A DNA stretch of 64,000 nt from Metallyticus violacea (taxonomy: Eukaryota; Arthropoda; Insecta; Mantodea; Metallyticidae): positions 44,814,501 through 44,878,500 of the forward strand of contig CM060830.1 in the NCBI GenBank assembly GCA_030762175.1, in the 5' to 3' direction. Below the pieces are notes generated by a model that saw only the letters and a list, made by a program, of their open reading frames with translations, was not told where the DNA came from and searched no databases. A program made the position numbers and the translations under genes. Within the stretch, counting starts at the first letter, position 1. The number at the start of each line of letters is the position of its first letter. Shown one piece after another: positions 1 to 12,400 of this stretch.

Positions 1-94
1 ATTATATTGCTATTTTTACGATTGTCTAAAACCTATGTTTTGCACAGTTAATTATATGATATCCCTAAATAACGATAAATTATTTTCTTTTCAG

Positions 95-201
95 TGGCTG
101 CTAGTCTTGGGATGGCACGCATTTTTAATCTGCCTCCATTTGGTGTAACTTTCTCACAAAATTCTCAAGGAAAACTTGAAGGATCAGAACAAAAACAGTA
201 A
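95..201 (+). CDS. Likely last coding exon of an upstream plus-strand gene (partial)
   Basis: A pyrimidine-rich tract ending in TTTTCAG (88-94) is a good splice acceptor. After it, the frame that reads GCT GCT AGT from position 97 stays open for about 34 codons to a TAA at 199-201. The peptide is mildly hydrophobic and ends in the charged tail GSEQKQ. I do not recognise the family. A second frame starting TGG at 95 is open for only 17 codons (stop at 146-148) and would give a hydrophobic C-terminus, so the frame is not certain. The rest of the gene lies left of the window. It converges with RTRAF: only 56 bases separate the two stop codons. Confidence 0.5.
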
Positions 202-230
202 GGAATATAATCATAAATTTATACAGTTGT

Positions 231-236
231 ATTAAA
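231..236 (+). promoter_or_regulatory. Candidate poly(A) signal ATTAAA for the plus-strand gene
   Basis: ATTAAA lies 30 bases after the TAA at 199-201, just before the RTRAF stop codon. If used, cleavage would fall inside the 3' end of RTRAF, giving overlapping antisense transcripts. This is inferred from position only. Confidence 0.35.
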
Positions 237-257
237 GTTCTATATTGAAATGATTAT

Positions 258-461
258 TTATTTGCCAACTTTTCCAAGCTTTGTATCAGTCTTTGGATTT
301 GCAGTGACACTTTGCACTGCAACAATACTTTCATTGATGCGCGTCTGAAGATCTCTGAGATTATGAATGTACAGCAAACGAAGTATTTTTGCTGCCTGGT
401 TCAACACGTAATCACCCATGTCAAATCCAAGGTCTGCTTCTTGAAATGGAAAGGGTTTGCC
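258..461 (-). CDS. RTRAF: RTRAF exon 5 (C-terminus and stop)
   Basis: The acceptor TTTCAACAG is followed by GGC AAA CCC. The exon codes GFDMGDYVLNQAAKILRLL, then the coiled helix with ELQTKINEAIVAVQ-like sequence, and ends LGKVGK-TAA at 260-258. The human protein ends almost identically. Confidence 0.95.
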   Translation of the reverse strand, partial: GKPFPFQEADLGFDMGDYVLNQAAKILRLLYIHNLRDLQTRINESIVAVQSVTANPKTDTKLGKVGK

Positions 462-3400
462 CTGTTGAAACAAATAAGATATAATGTTTTCACAGCCTTT
501 GAAGTTCTGTACTTATTAATGCATACACTCATAAAATTATTGAAAATACAGTCTTAATTTCACAATAATTCCAAAAATCTGACATTAACAAGTATAAGGA
601 AACCAAAAATGCAGCACTATGCATTTCTTACTAAATGTGTAACGTATTCTCATCAGTGCATCAGAATCAATTGATTTCATAACAATTTTTATATACCTGC
701 CTCAATTATGCAATGCTAAAATTATAGTATCTAATTTTATAACATTCTGCTAATTAAAGTTATGCTTTCATTGCAGTTCCTTTTAAGAAATGGATGCTAT
801 CTTTATAAAAAGTGTTCAATTTTATTTCCTCAAGATTGCAAGCATATCCTAAATGCACTTTTTCTTGCAACATTTCCATTTATTCAATATGTAACTAGAT
901 AATGCCAGGAAATGAAAAGTGTATAAGATTAAAAAAAAATAATAAACAACAAAACAGACAAACATTTGATGCTTGATTTACCTTTTGACTGGAAATACAT
1001 GAATGAATCTTATTGGTTAGTCCCTAGATGAGTCAAAGTTACCTATCCCCAAGTCACCGCAAGCAGAACCAAGTTGTTCTTGAGCATAATTGGGTAATAA
1101 AGTTTTCTAAGGGTCATTTTCAGGTATGCAGCTCTTTAACATGCCATAAATTTATGACATGATACAGCTTAATATCCCTCCCAGAGGACTAGCAATTCTG
1201 ATTTTTACATCCAAAAGAACTCGACCTTTACCAGGTGCACCTTATATCTAGAGCTGATTGTATCACAATGGTCATATTTTGGCTGAAAAACTGTAAACAT
1301 TAATTCATCCAAGCATATGTCACTTTCTTAAAAATATGTACTTTTCAATAGATGAAACTCTTACAACTGTATGTTTTTTTAACTCTCCATTATCATCCTT
1401 AGATACAGCTGTTTAGCAGAGTGCATACCTTTCTGTGGATAATCTCAGTCCTAAGTTTTCTTGATGCATCAATGTGTTGTGAATGAAGCAAGATGGCTCA
1501 AATAAGTACTTGATTCTACAAAATGTTTTCATATAGCTAAAGTATAGGTCATTGGGAGTTAATAACTTTGATTAGTTGAGGTTTTTATATAACTTATGCT
1601 TTAATAATAATTGCTCATGGTTTATGTTCATACTTCTTGGCATCTGATTTTCTATTTCTTTATATATAGGTTATTTAAATTTTGAAAGATGAGAAAGTTA
1701 TGTTTTCCTGGAGCATTATTTTCATTGCAAAAGGAACTTCCTCTCACAGTCCTCACCCACCTGCCTTGAGCATGCACATGCATTTATTTAGTCCCAAGCT
1801 CCTTCCACAACAGACTGGGCAACATAAATCCATTATTGGCTGGATTTTACTATATTTTGTATTGTGCATGTATTTTATGGTTGGTATGAAATGGCTGGTC
1901 ATGACAGATACCTCTTCACGTACATATTTAGGCAAACTTGTTTAACCAAATATCTAACCTAACCAAATATTTATTATAAGAATCTTCATCTACCTTAAAC
2001 CTTCAGGAGTTAAATTTGGATCACAAGCATGTGATGTACAATAATCTTGAAATGCAACTCCTAGATTGAATATTAGCTGGGCGTGGAAGTTCTGGAATTT
2101 ATTTTGGTTAAAATACTGAAAATAGGTATTTAAGATACTTAATTTCTTTAAGTACATAAGTTAACCTTACTTTTTTTGGTTATAAGCAAACAAGTTGTTT
2201 TTTCAAGGTATCAATTGTCATAGTCAACAGGCTGTTAGAGAGAACATTTTTCATTATGAAAAAGAACATTCTTCCACGAAAGTGATTGGAACATATTTAA
2301 AACAAGCTATTTCAGAAGGACCTTACTAGTTACAATAGAACATTCACCTTTCAGGACATCATGAAAATGTTGATCAAGAATAAGTTTTGAATAGTCCTGG
2401 CAAATGAGCAAAAGATGCGCAGTGGTTTCTAGTCGAGTTCTTTTTCTGGTTATGCATTATAGGGGAATCAGTTTAGTATCTGTCTTACTTCCGTACTGAA
2501 CACATTGTAGGGATGATTTATTGCACAGTTGTACAGCTCTCATTTATCTTGCATGCAATTATTTGTTACATTTATGCAGCTGAGAAGTTACCCCTACCAC
2601 AAATTTCCTAGGATTGTCTGGCACAGATCGATACAAGGTCATTTGCCAGGACTGTTCAGAACTACAGTACTTCCCTCAACCTCTCTATTTCCTGAAATGT
2701 ATAACAAGATTCTCAATAAATATTTTTGTGAGGTGAACGTGGCATTTAATTTGGTAACTTCTTTCACTTCGGTACATTGAAATTCTTTATGTGCTTTTTA
2801 AAATTGATAAATAATTGCAGAAAAAATACATAATGATCAAAAATTGCCAAAGGAAGGTTTTAAACCTTAAAATGGGCAACATAATAACTGGCTCTAATGA
2901 CCCCAAATGTATGGAAATATGTAAATTTCTATCTGACTCTTAAATATATCCATCCAGATAGAAAAGGCATTTTGCCTAACTTCCAGGCTTTGGATATTAG
3001 TTAACAAGCTGCACTGATGGAATTAGTGATTATTTTATTTGCCTATAGCATTACTGGTACCAAACCAGCTATTAAATGGGAAAATCTGTGCATTGAAATA
3101 GCAGCAAAACTGTTTGAAGCATTATATGCCATCTGGCAGCAGAATCATACGCCTTTTTTGCATAGCTTAACACGATGCAATTGTTGTTACTGCTAGGCAT
3201 AAACCCCCCCCCCCCCTGCATAAAAAACTGTTAAATGCAATGCTCACTGTGAGCATCCAAAAGATTGGAAAAATTAATTATCTTGGATTATGTCACCCTA
3301 GATAAATATAAGCCAAAACCTCTTACCAACAGTACATATTCATGATTTAACTTAAGACTGAACGTTTTACAATGCTATAGAAATCCTTTCCTCAAAGAAC

Positions 3401-6400
3401 TTCGATAATTTCTCTGACAGCCACCAGCAGCTCTTGAAAAATCAGGGCCAGTAATATTTTTGCATTTCCTAATTTAGTTAGAGTAACAATTACGCTACTA
3501 TAATTAATATTACTGCATATAGCAGGTTGTTGTTGCTTGGTTACACCCAGAGTAATGTCAGTATCATTGGTGGGGGGGAGCCTGTGAAAATGATCCTGTA
3601 AAAATATTGTATGTTTGAGGAACAATAATATATGCAAATTTCAAATATTTTCTCAAATTTCCAAAACAGTTACCCCCTCAACTCAATGCAACATTGAAGA
3701 AGTTTGGTAGCTCTAGTAGTGTAAATGAATTGCACTCTATTGTTATGCATTTCAGTGTTAAGTAAAATTTCAAACATTTAATAAATATATTAATATCTAA
3801 CTGAAAACAGTAAAAACCAGTTCATTAAATATTCATTTGTAACTGCTCTAAAACCTATATCTATTATAAATTAATGTTTCATATTTTTTGTTTGTTAAAG
3901 GTTATGAATCAGTTTTTACTAAGCAAGATTGCTGACCAGCATTTCTGTTTGGGCATAACAGAGCAAAATTGAATGGACACGTGTCAACTTCACTACATCT
4001 ACGCCAAAATGCAATAATCATACAAAGGCTAATGTTCTGTAATCTTAATTGATTTTTATGTACCTGTCCTGCGTGGGAATATAGAAAATATTTGTAAATT
4101 GAGCTGGAAGTTTCATATGTGTTTGCTATCAAGAATTTGAAGATATTTACTAAAAAGAGAACAAAAACACTGATGAGACCAATAGCAGTTGGTCAATCAT
4201 TGTGTTTTACTTTATTTCTAAAGTACACCTTATTAGTTATTTATTTTCAAAAATTTAAGTATTGATCTCACTTCTTACTGAACTTCTTGCTATTTTCATT
4301 TTCCTTGCAAGTCTGCTAATGTAAAACTTATTCATATTCCAAATGCAATGTATGTTTGATATATATAGGGGTAGACAATAATTATAAACCATGTATAGGC
4401 ATGCCGAATAATCAATGTTGTGATATGTCTATGATAATTGTGAATCATTGTACATTAGGAATATTCTGCAGTAATGTTTGGAATGCATTAAAGAAATTCT
4501 AGGAAAGCATTTTCATAGATAACAAAGATAAATAACTGGTAGAATTTGTACTCTGTACAATTTTGTTATTCCGTTTAACAAGCAGCAAAAACTATTGTTT
4601 TGATATGAACAGCTTATGCATATATTTTGTTAATAAAGATTTTCATTTCTCTGAAATTTTTATTTAAATCCATGAATTGTGTCTGTTTCAAACCACATCA
4701 AGCATGATTTAATTATTCTTTCTTACCAGAAACTTCAACAAATAAGCTCAAAAATTCTCCCTGAAAATAGTACACTCTCAGATAACATATATAAAAGGCA
4801 CAACTACCAGAAAACATCAGAAGCAAATTCTGATGCTGGGTTCATAATAATTTTAATGTCATCTTCAGTTTTATGCACAAACAGGAAATGCATTATTAGA
4901 CTCTGTATTCCGATGGCTGATTGAAATGCATGTCTAGTAATAAGAAATACCTATTATGCTTTAATTTTTTTGTTTTTTGCTTTTTTAAGTAAAATTAATG
5001 TTTAATATACAGCAATAATGTATATTTTAATGGACATTTGAATGTTATGGCATTTGCGCTCGACTACAAAAAAATAATTTAACCATTTCATTTGCAATAT
5101 AAATATCTCATTAATAAATACTCTAAAGTGAAAAAATGAACCTATAAATTATCTTAATATCGGATGTGTAAACCCTGCACCTTCTTTAGCCCACATTCTT
5201 CAGTTATCATTGGTGCTGGCATGTTCATGCATATGCACCTTACAGAAGGTTGTAGATTAAAATAACTTTGATCTCTGCTTTGCTAATAATCAAACTGAGT
5301 TAAGCTATGGCTGACTGAGAAGGCAAAGCCACAAAGAGATCACTTCTTACATTAGTAACATTGCAGGCTATTCTGTTTCAAGTTGCATATTACTTAAAGT
5401 CAGTATATTTATGGACTTGGGGTGAGTTTGATTATCCAGGAAAGGAATTGTTTGTTGTTGTCCTGGGTTCATGATTAAAACATCTGTTCACTCTTCACTC
5501 TACTTGAAGCAGCCAGCAGAGACAGCAATGTCTCTGCAATGTAATGTAATTCTCATTTCCCTGGGTCAAACTGCACAGCCTGACATTATTTCCATGCTGC
5601 TGGGCTCTTTGCTTGATCAGCTGCTAAGAAGGAGGCCTTAAAGACAATCACAGATTACTTTGCCTCTGAAGAAAATGTTAACCACAACTGGAATAGAATC
5701 ATATTCTCACACAAGGTGACATATTCATCGACTAAGGGGAAGAAATATTAATCTACTGTCCCAGGGGAACATGATACATGGCTCAATGTATATTCAAAGT
5801 TGTTTGTGTTGAGGTTGATCTGGGTGTGTTTTGGCAGCTTGACACACACTTAAGTCACCATTATAAAAACATTGAAGATGCCCTATTGTGAGGATATGTT
5901 CTGATGAAATTATTGAATCCAACAGGATAACTATTGTGTCCATTTGTGTCAACAGGTTTTAAAATGATTCCTGCAGAGGCAAGATATCACAATTGATTGG
6001 CCTCCTTGTTCGCCAAATGTGAATCCTATTTTATATGTGTGAACAAGGTGAAAAAAGAGATGGAGTTAAATTGACCTGCACAATACAAAATGAAAGAGGC
6101 TTCAAGGGACCAAATACAGGATGCTGGCAGGAAATCTTCCTCTCATCAAATTTATCTAGTGTTTGATTTCATCCATGCCCCAGAGAATTAGGGCAGTAAT
6201 AAACAAAAAGGGTTTACACATTTGAAATTGTTAATTTATATTTTCTATTAAGAATATTAATTTCCCATTTATTTTAAACTTATTTCATTTTTTTGTGTGT
6301 AAGCTAAAATGCCTTAAAATTCAAATAAGTATTTATAATTGAAAGCTATATTATCATGTGTATACTATACATTACTTTTACTTGCAAAAAATAACCACAG

Positions 6401-9400
6401 TTGACAACTGTGATAGACAACCTTGATGAATTTGCCAAAACCAAAATTCAGTCTATTTTGAGGAAAAATCTAGATTTGGAAGCTCTTGCAACTTCCCTTA
6501 ACTCCCTTCCCATGTGTTTACAACATATACTCCATTGGTTTCAGTTGATATTAAGTGAAGTTTCTCCATATATATATATATATATCACCTGAGCTCAAAG
6601 TATCACCAACCTACATTAGAAAACATAGAAATGTGGTGCCTAATCCAGTGTAATAAACTGGCTGAAACCCAGTAAAATGGCATGTTTACTTCCTAGATAG
6701 TGATTACTTTATGTTATTTGATACATTTTATCACCACCTGTTTTGAACCTTTTTATATAAATTTTCAGAACCTATCTTTCCCCTTTCCAACCATAACTTT
6801 ACACCTTAAAATACATTCTTTGGTAACACATCATCAGTTCTGGACATGTATAACAATTTACTTTTGTCCAAAATCTTACTCACTTGACTTGGCAATATAT
6901 CTACCTCCTTACCTTAACAATAATGGTGTTTGGATTTTCTAGGGCTTCAGCTGAGAGACGATGACACACAACTTTGCTGACAGACTTCAGGGTTATTAAA
7001 TGGTCTGGATGTGCAGTCACATTTAGAAGTTGTGCCAAAGCATTTACACCTTTTTTAAAATCTGGACTGTCAACTGCAAAACAAGGAGTTTTTAAATGCA
7101 TACCACTTTTCATCAAAATGCAAAGTAAATAATTACTAAACTTTGCTAAATTCTGATTAAAGGCCAATCTATTTATATTCCTGTCAAAAATTTTAAAATA
7201 AGAGAAGTGTTCTAAAAGTTCTCAGCCTGGCTCAGAGATGTCGTGAAGATTACTATAATAGTTGTTAAGTGTCATCCTTTAAATGGTGCTCTGTAAAGTT
7301 TAAGATGTGTAAATATAGTTGCCTGTTTATGAGAATTGTGTAAGCAACTATGTTAACATTTTCTACAAAATGGTTAAAACTGAAATATGAGCTGTGATAA
7401 AGTACTTTGTTTTGAAGGGTTTAACCCCAACAGAAATACAAAAGAAGTTACACTTAACATTAAAGGATTCTTCCCTCTTTATTTTCGATGGGTAAAAAGT
7501 GAGTTGCTGATTAAGCATGAACATACATCCATTCAAGATAATGAGTGCTCAGGGCATCCCAAAACTGCTATGATTGACGAGATTGTGACAAAAATTAACA
7601 ATGCCATACTGAATTATCTCCAATTGAAGGATGCAAGTTGGCTGACATTCCAAAGGCCTTGATAACCGTGTCCACTACATTTTACATTTTACATGAAGTT
7701 TTGGGTATGAGAAAGCTCTTCACTTAACGAGTGCCACATGTGTAAACAATGAACCAAACATGCATTTGAATGAACATTGCTCAAGAGTGTTTCGACTTGT
7801 TTAAATGCATTTCCAGTGAGTTTGATGTTTCATGTAGATAAAACATGGATTCATCACTACATGCCAGAGATGAAGCAGTCAAACAAAGGGTAACAATAGG
7901 TGAAAGTGCACCAAAGAAAGCAAACAAGAGGTTCCATCTGCAGGAAATATCATGGATACAGTTTTTTGAGATTTTTATAGTGTGCTCATAGACTACTTCC
8001 AGAAGGAGAACCTTTACCAGGGAGTATTAAGCTTCACTACTGGCCAACCGAAAGATGCTGTTTAAACTAAACGTCCACTCTTTTTTCACAATAATGCATC
8101 TTCACATACGTCTGAGATCTTTCTTCGAAACTGCATGACCTTCACTTCCAAGTGCTTCCACATCCATCATATTCACCAGATTTGGCTTACAGCAATTACT
8201 TTTTGTTCCCAAACCTGAAGAAATGGCTGGGCGGACAAAGGATGAGGTTGAAGTTGATGCTTATTTTTCACAGATGGACAAATATTATTTTATTGAAGAT
8301 ATTAAAAAGTTGGAAAATCATTGGACTAACTGTACTTATTTACAAGGTGATTATACCCTATACTGGGAAAAAAAAAAATTATATATATTATCTTAAATCT
8401 TGTTTTCTTGGTCAGGCCAAGAACTTTTAGAATGCCCCCCATAAAACCTCACATTATTTGTACTGTCTAAAAGTAACTTCATTTCCAAATAGAATCACTG
8501 ATGCCTATTTTCTTCCTGCATGTCACAGATTTATACCATTATGCAATTAAAAAACAAACAGAAACAGAACCCCTTACATAATAACAAATCACTTATGACA
8601 GTTTCCTAAACTATTATTTGCAAACTTTGAAAAAAAAAATGTTTTAACCAAATATATATAAAAGGCAATGAAATAATAATAAAAAAATTAAATAGTATAT
8701 TACGACAGGATTTCTGATCTTATATCTCATCATCTATAATTCAAGGGTCATTTCAAAAGTATGCACACTCTAAGAGTACATTGAAAAAACAAAATTAATT
8801 TTAAAAATAATTTTATAGGTCTTCAAGTAATCTCCATTGTTCCTTATCATACCATCTCAATGCTTGGGCAGGTCTTATATTCCAAGCAGGACATTCATTC
8901 ATTGTTAAGCTGTCTAATAACTTAAAACCTCACCAAAGTTTCTTCATTTCTACTCAAATGTTTCCCACACAGTGGTTTTTCCAGTTTGGGAACAATCAAA
9001 ATCTAATGGGTTCATATTAGGACTGTAAGTTCGGTGGAGAAGTACTTCCCATCCATGCTTGTCTATAATTTCTCATACTGTTGGCAAAATGTGGACACCA
9101 GCCATGAGCACATCAGACCTTTGTCAAGTCTTTGGATACAAAATATCTTGTAGAAACAGTTACACACATTCTCTGGAGTACTCTGTTGCCATGATTCCTG
9201 GGTTTCCTTGGGGTCTTCTCAACTTTCACAGAAACGAGTAGCTTACTTTGAAACTGCACTACAATCTACTGCACTATCCCTGCACACTTCAAGCAAAGTG
9301 TTGTGCATTCTGGTTGGATTTTCATTCTGGCAAAGTTTCAATTTTGAGGTAGGAACACTGTCTAATTTTATTTATCCATTTTAGGAACTGTTCAGCATAT

Positions 9401-12400
9401 AGCTAATCTATCCAGCAAATGTATATAAAACATTCTAAGACTTGAAACATTCTAGACTGAAGTTTTGACCCACAACGGATTAAACAATCCAAGTGATCAT
9501 AATGCAATAACAGCCATGCTCATGCAGTTTGCAAACTTGTGAAATGGCTCTTGTAAATGTCTATATTATAATCTGAAGTTTTTACATGAAAATTTCCTAA
9601 ATTATACTACCAAAATGAAAGATTCAATCTCTAGTAAACCTTTAAAAGAAAATAATAAAATACATGCAAGAGTTACTCACCTCTTAAAACTTTTGGTTCA
9701 AAATAATTATCATTTGTACTATTCTTTTTTGACAATAAAGAAGATAATTATTGGAAGAGCCCAAAAAAAAACATACCCTCAGACTAAATAAATTAGAAAC
9801 ATGTTCCTGTAATTTCATAGTTTCTACATGAGTTATGTAAAAATTGATGTTTTTAAACAGAATAAACTCATAGAATGAACAGACACTAGTTTTGCATAAG
9901 AGAAATCACAGTTGTAACATTAGGGATGTGTGCTCTGTTCATACAGTCATATTTTGAACATAACTATTATAGGCATTGTGTGCAAAAATGTTAGGTAATA
10001 TTTATTTAGAAAAGGAACTTAAAACTGAAAACTGAAATTTTCTACTCCAATATTTTCAGTAAATTGCTATGAAGACATAGGATTTAAAAACTGACTGATG
10101 AGAGTTTAGATCTTATGATGTAAAAATCATTCTTTGTAATGATTTGGTTTATTTACAAGCCCTCTTTAACCCCTCAGGTCATTAGATCCCATTTAATTTA
10201 GGGTGTGAAAGGGCCAATAATTTTGCTCAGAGACCTCTTCTTTCAGGCTTGAGTTCTTTTACATGCTGTAAATCTATGACATGGGACACATGGATTTACT
10301 TCCCTTCTGAAGGAAGCTGTATTTAGGATTTTTATGCCCAAAAAAATTCATTGACCCTGGCCATGATTGAACCTGTGATCTTGGGTCTATGAGGCAAGTA
10401 CAGACCACCAAGACCAACTCATTCTTTGTGAACATTAAAACTATTATGTTAAGATGGCACATGCTGACAGCCGGTTTCATCAACAGATGTTAAAAATATA
10501 TAGCATATTATTTGTTAACATTGTGTTAAAATTTAATTTTTACAACTGCTACATTCCACCAAGCTTTTCCAGCATAATATAGTTAACACGTTAAAATTGC
10601 TGAGAATTGCAAATAGGGATTGAGAAGGTAGTATCAGAACCAAATGACTTCTGAATTCACTGTGATGTACTTTTGTTTGCATGGAATAATTTATAAATGC
10701 AACTCATGAAATGATATTAAAAGGAGCAGAAACAAGTTTTTCTAAATTTTTAAGTTAGAATAATTGTTGAGTAGAAGTATAAAAATGATGCAGGTTGTCA
10801 TAACATCTCCATGATAATAACATGCTGTTGCCACAATTATTAATGCTTGTGGAGTTTGCTTATCATTCAATTTAGCTGTGTATTTGGCATGTAGTGCATT
10901 ACTTATGTTTTGAGCTCTTGTTTCAGGATGTAAGTGAAGTATTAAAAGAAATTTCCTAAAGATAATGTCTATTTATACTCTGGTGATAAAGAGATGCATT
11001 AAGGATTTTACAACCATCAATTCTAATCAAAATAATGAATACAAACCAAGCATCACTGCTTCATTAGTATTATTAGAAATTAGTATTATTAGAAAACTAA
11101 AATAAAAAACTCTTCTGGATATATACAGATTAATGGAAAAATTATAAAGGCCTGTGCAAAGGAAATTAGAATTCCCCCTTAGTCACTTGTTTAATGAGTC
11201 TTTAATATTGGGGATATTTCCTGAAAGACTAAAATATTCAGTGCTGAAGCCTCTGTTCAAAAAGGTTGAAAAGATAAATGTGTCTAATTTCAGACCTATT
11301 GCTATTTTACCTACATATGAAACCAAGGTATTTGAGAAAGTAATGTACAATAGGCTTTACCATTACCTTGAAAGTAACAAAATTCTAGTTAATGGTCAAT
11401 TTGGCGTTAGAAAAAGAATTTCAACAGAAAATACAATCTATAAACTCACTAGTGAAATTATAACTGCATTTAATGAAAGAGAACATGTAAGAGGAATATT
11501 TTGTGATTTAGCGAAGGCTCTGATTGTATCAATCATGGGATTCTGATAGATAAATTAGCTTTCTATGGAATAAAAAAACCAATGTTTATATCCTACCTTG
11601 ACAAAAGGAAACAAAAAGTAGTAATAAATTGTCCTTTAATAATTAAAACAATTCATCAAAGTGGGGAATGATTAACTATGGAATGCTTCAAGAATCTCTT
11701 CTGGGCCCTTTTCTTTCTCTGATATATATAAATGATCTCTCCTTATCTATTCAAGATGTAAGAAATACTGTTCTGTTTGCAGATGACACAAACATATTGA
11801 TAAATGGAAATAGCCTAAATGATTGTGCCATTAAACTAAATCTAATTCTGAGTTCATTGTGTGTATGGTTCAAAGCAAACAAATTGTCTTTAAATCTAGG
11901 TAAAAACAATGTTATGAAATTCATCACTCACAGATCTCCAGATCCGCAATAACAGAAGGATATTATAACAGTGTACTTCTACAACCAAATGTATTAAATT
12001 CCTTGGCTGAATATTGATGACCATCTGAATTGGAAAGATCACGTCGATCTTATCATACATAAACTCAGCAGTGTATGCTATGCAATGTGTGCATAGTATG
12101 TTGGAGTCAATTAAGACTTTAAACCAAATTTATTATGCTTATTTAAATTGAATAATGAAATATGTCTTATATTTTGGGAAAACTCAGTCAAAAGCCTATT
12201 AAAGAAAAAAGCCATACGAATAATTGCTGGTACACACAGAAGACATTCATGCAGAAACGTCTGTAGGCAATTTGAAATTTTGATTCTTCCATGTGAATAT
12301 ATACCATCTCTCTTATTCTTTATTTTTTTATATAAAAAATAAAGAAAAATTTGTTCAAAATCAAAATATACATGACAAGAATACTAAACAAAAAGCAAAT

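Larger units (their letters stand above)
462..6912. other. RTRAF intron 4: mostly featureless AT-rich DNA
   Basis: Apart from a SINE remnant (about 1021-1260), a C13 run (3204-3216) and a Tc1 transposase fossil (about 5300-6220), I see no gene, RNA gene or clear repeat. Open frames here are short and have no recognisable protein character. Confidence 0.6.

Noticed and set aside
312..557. 81-codon plus-strand frame MHCNNTFIDARLKI...
   Set aside because: Antisense to the last RTRAF exon.
6700..6942. 80-codon plus-strand frame near exon 4 of RTRAF
   Set aside because: Overlaps the RTRAF donor on the other strand, and is low-complexity hydrophobic translation of AT-rich DNA.
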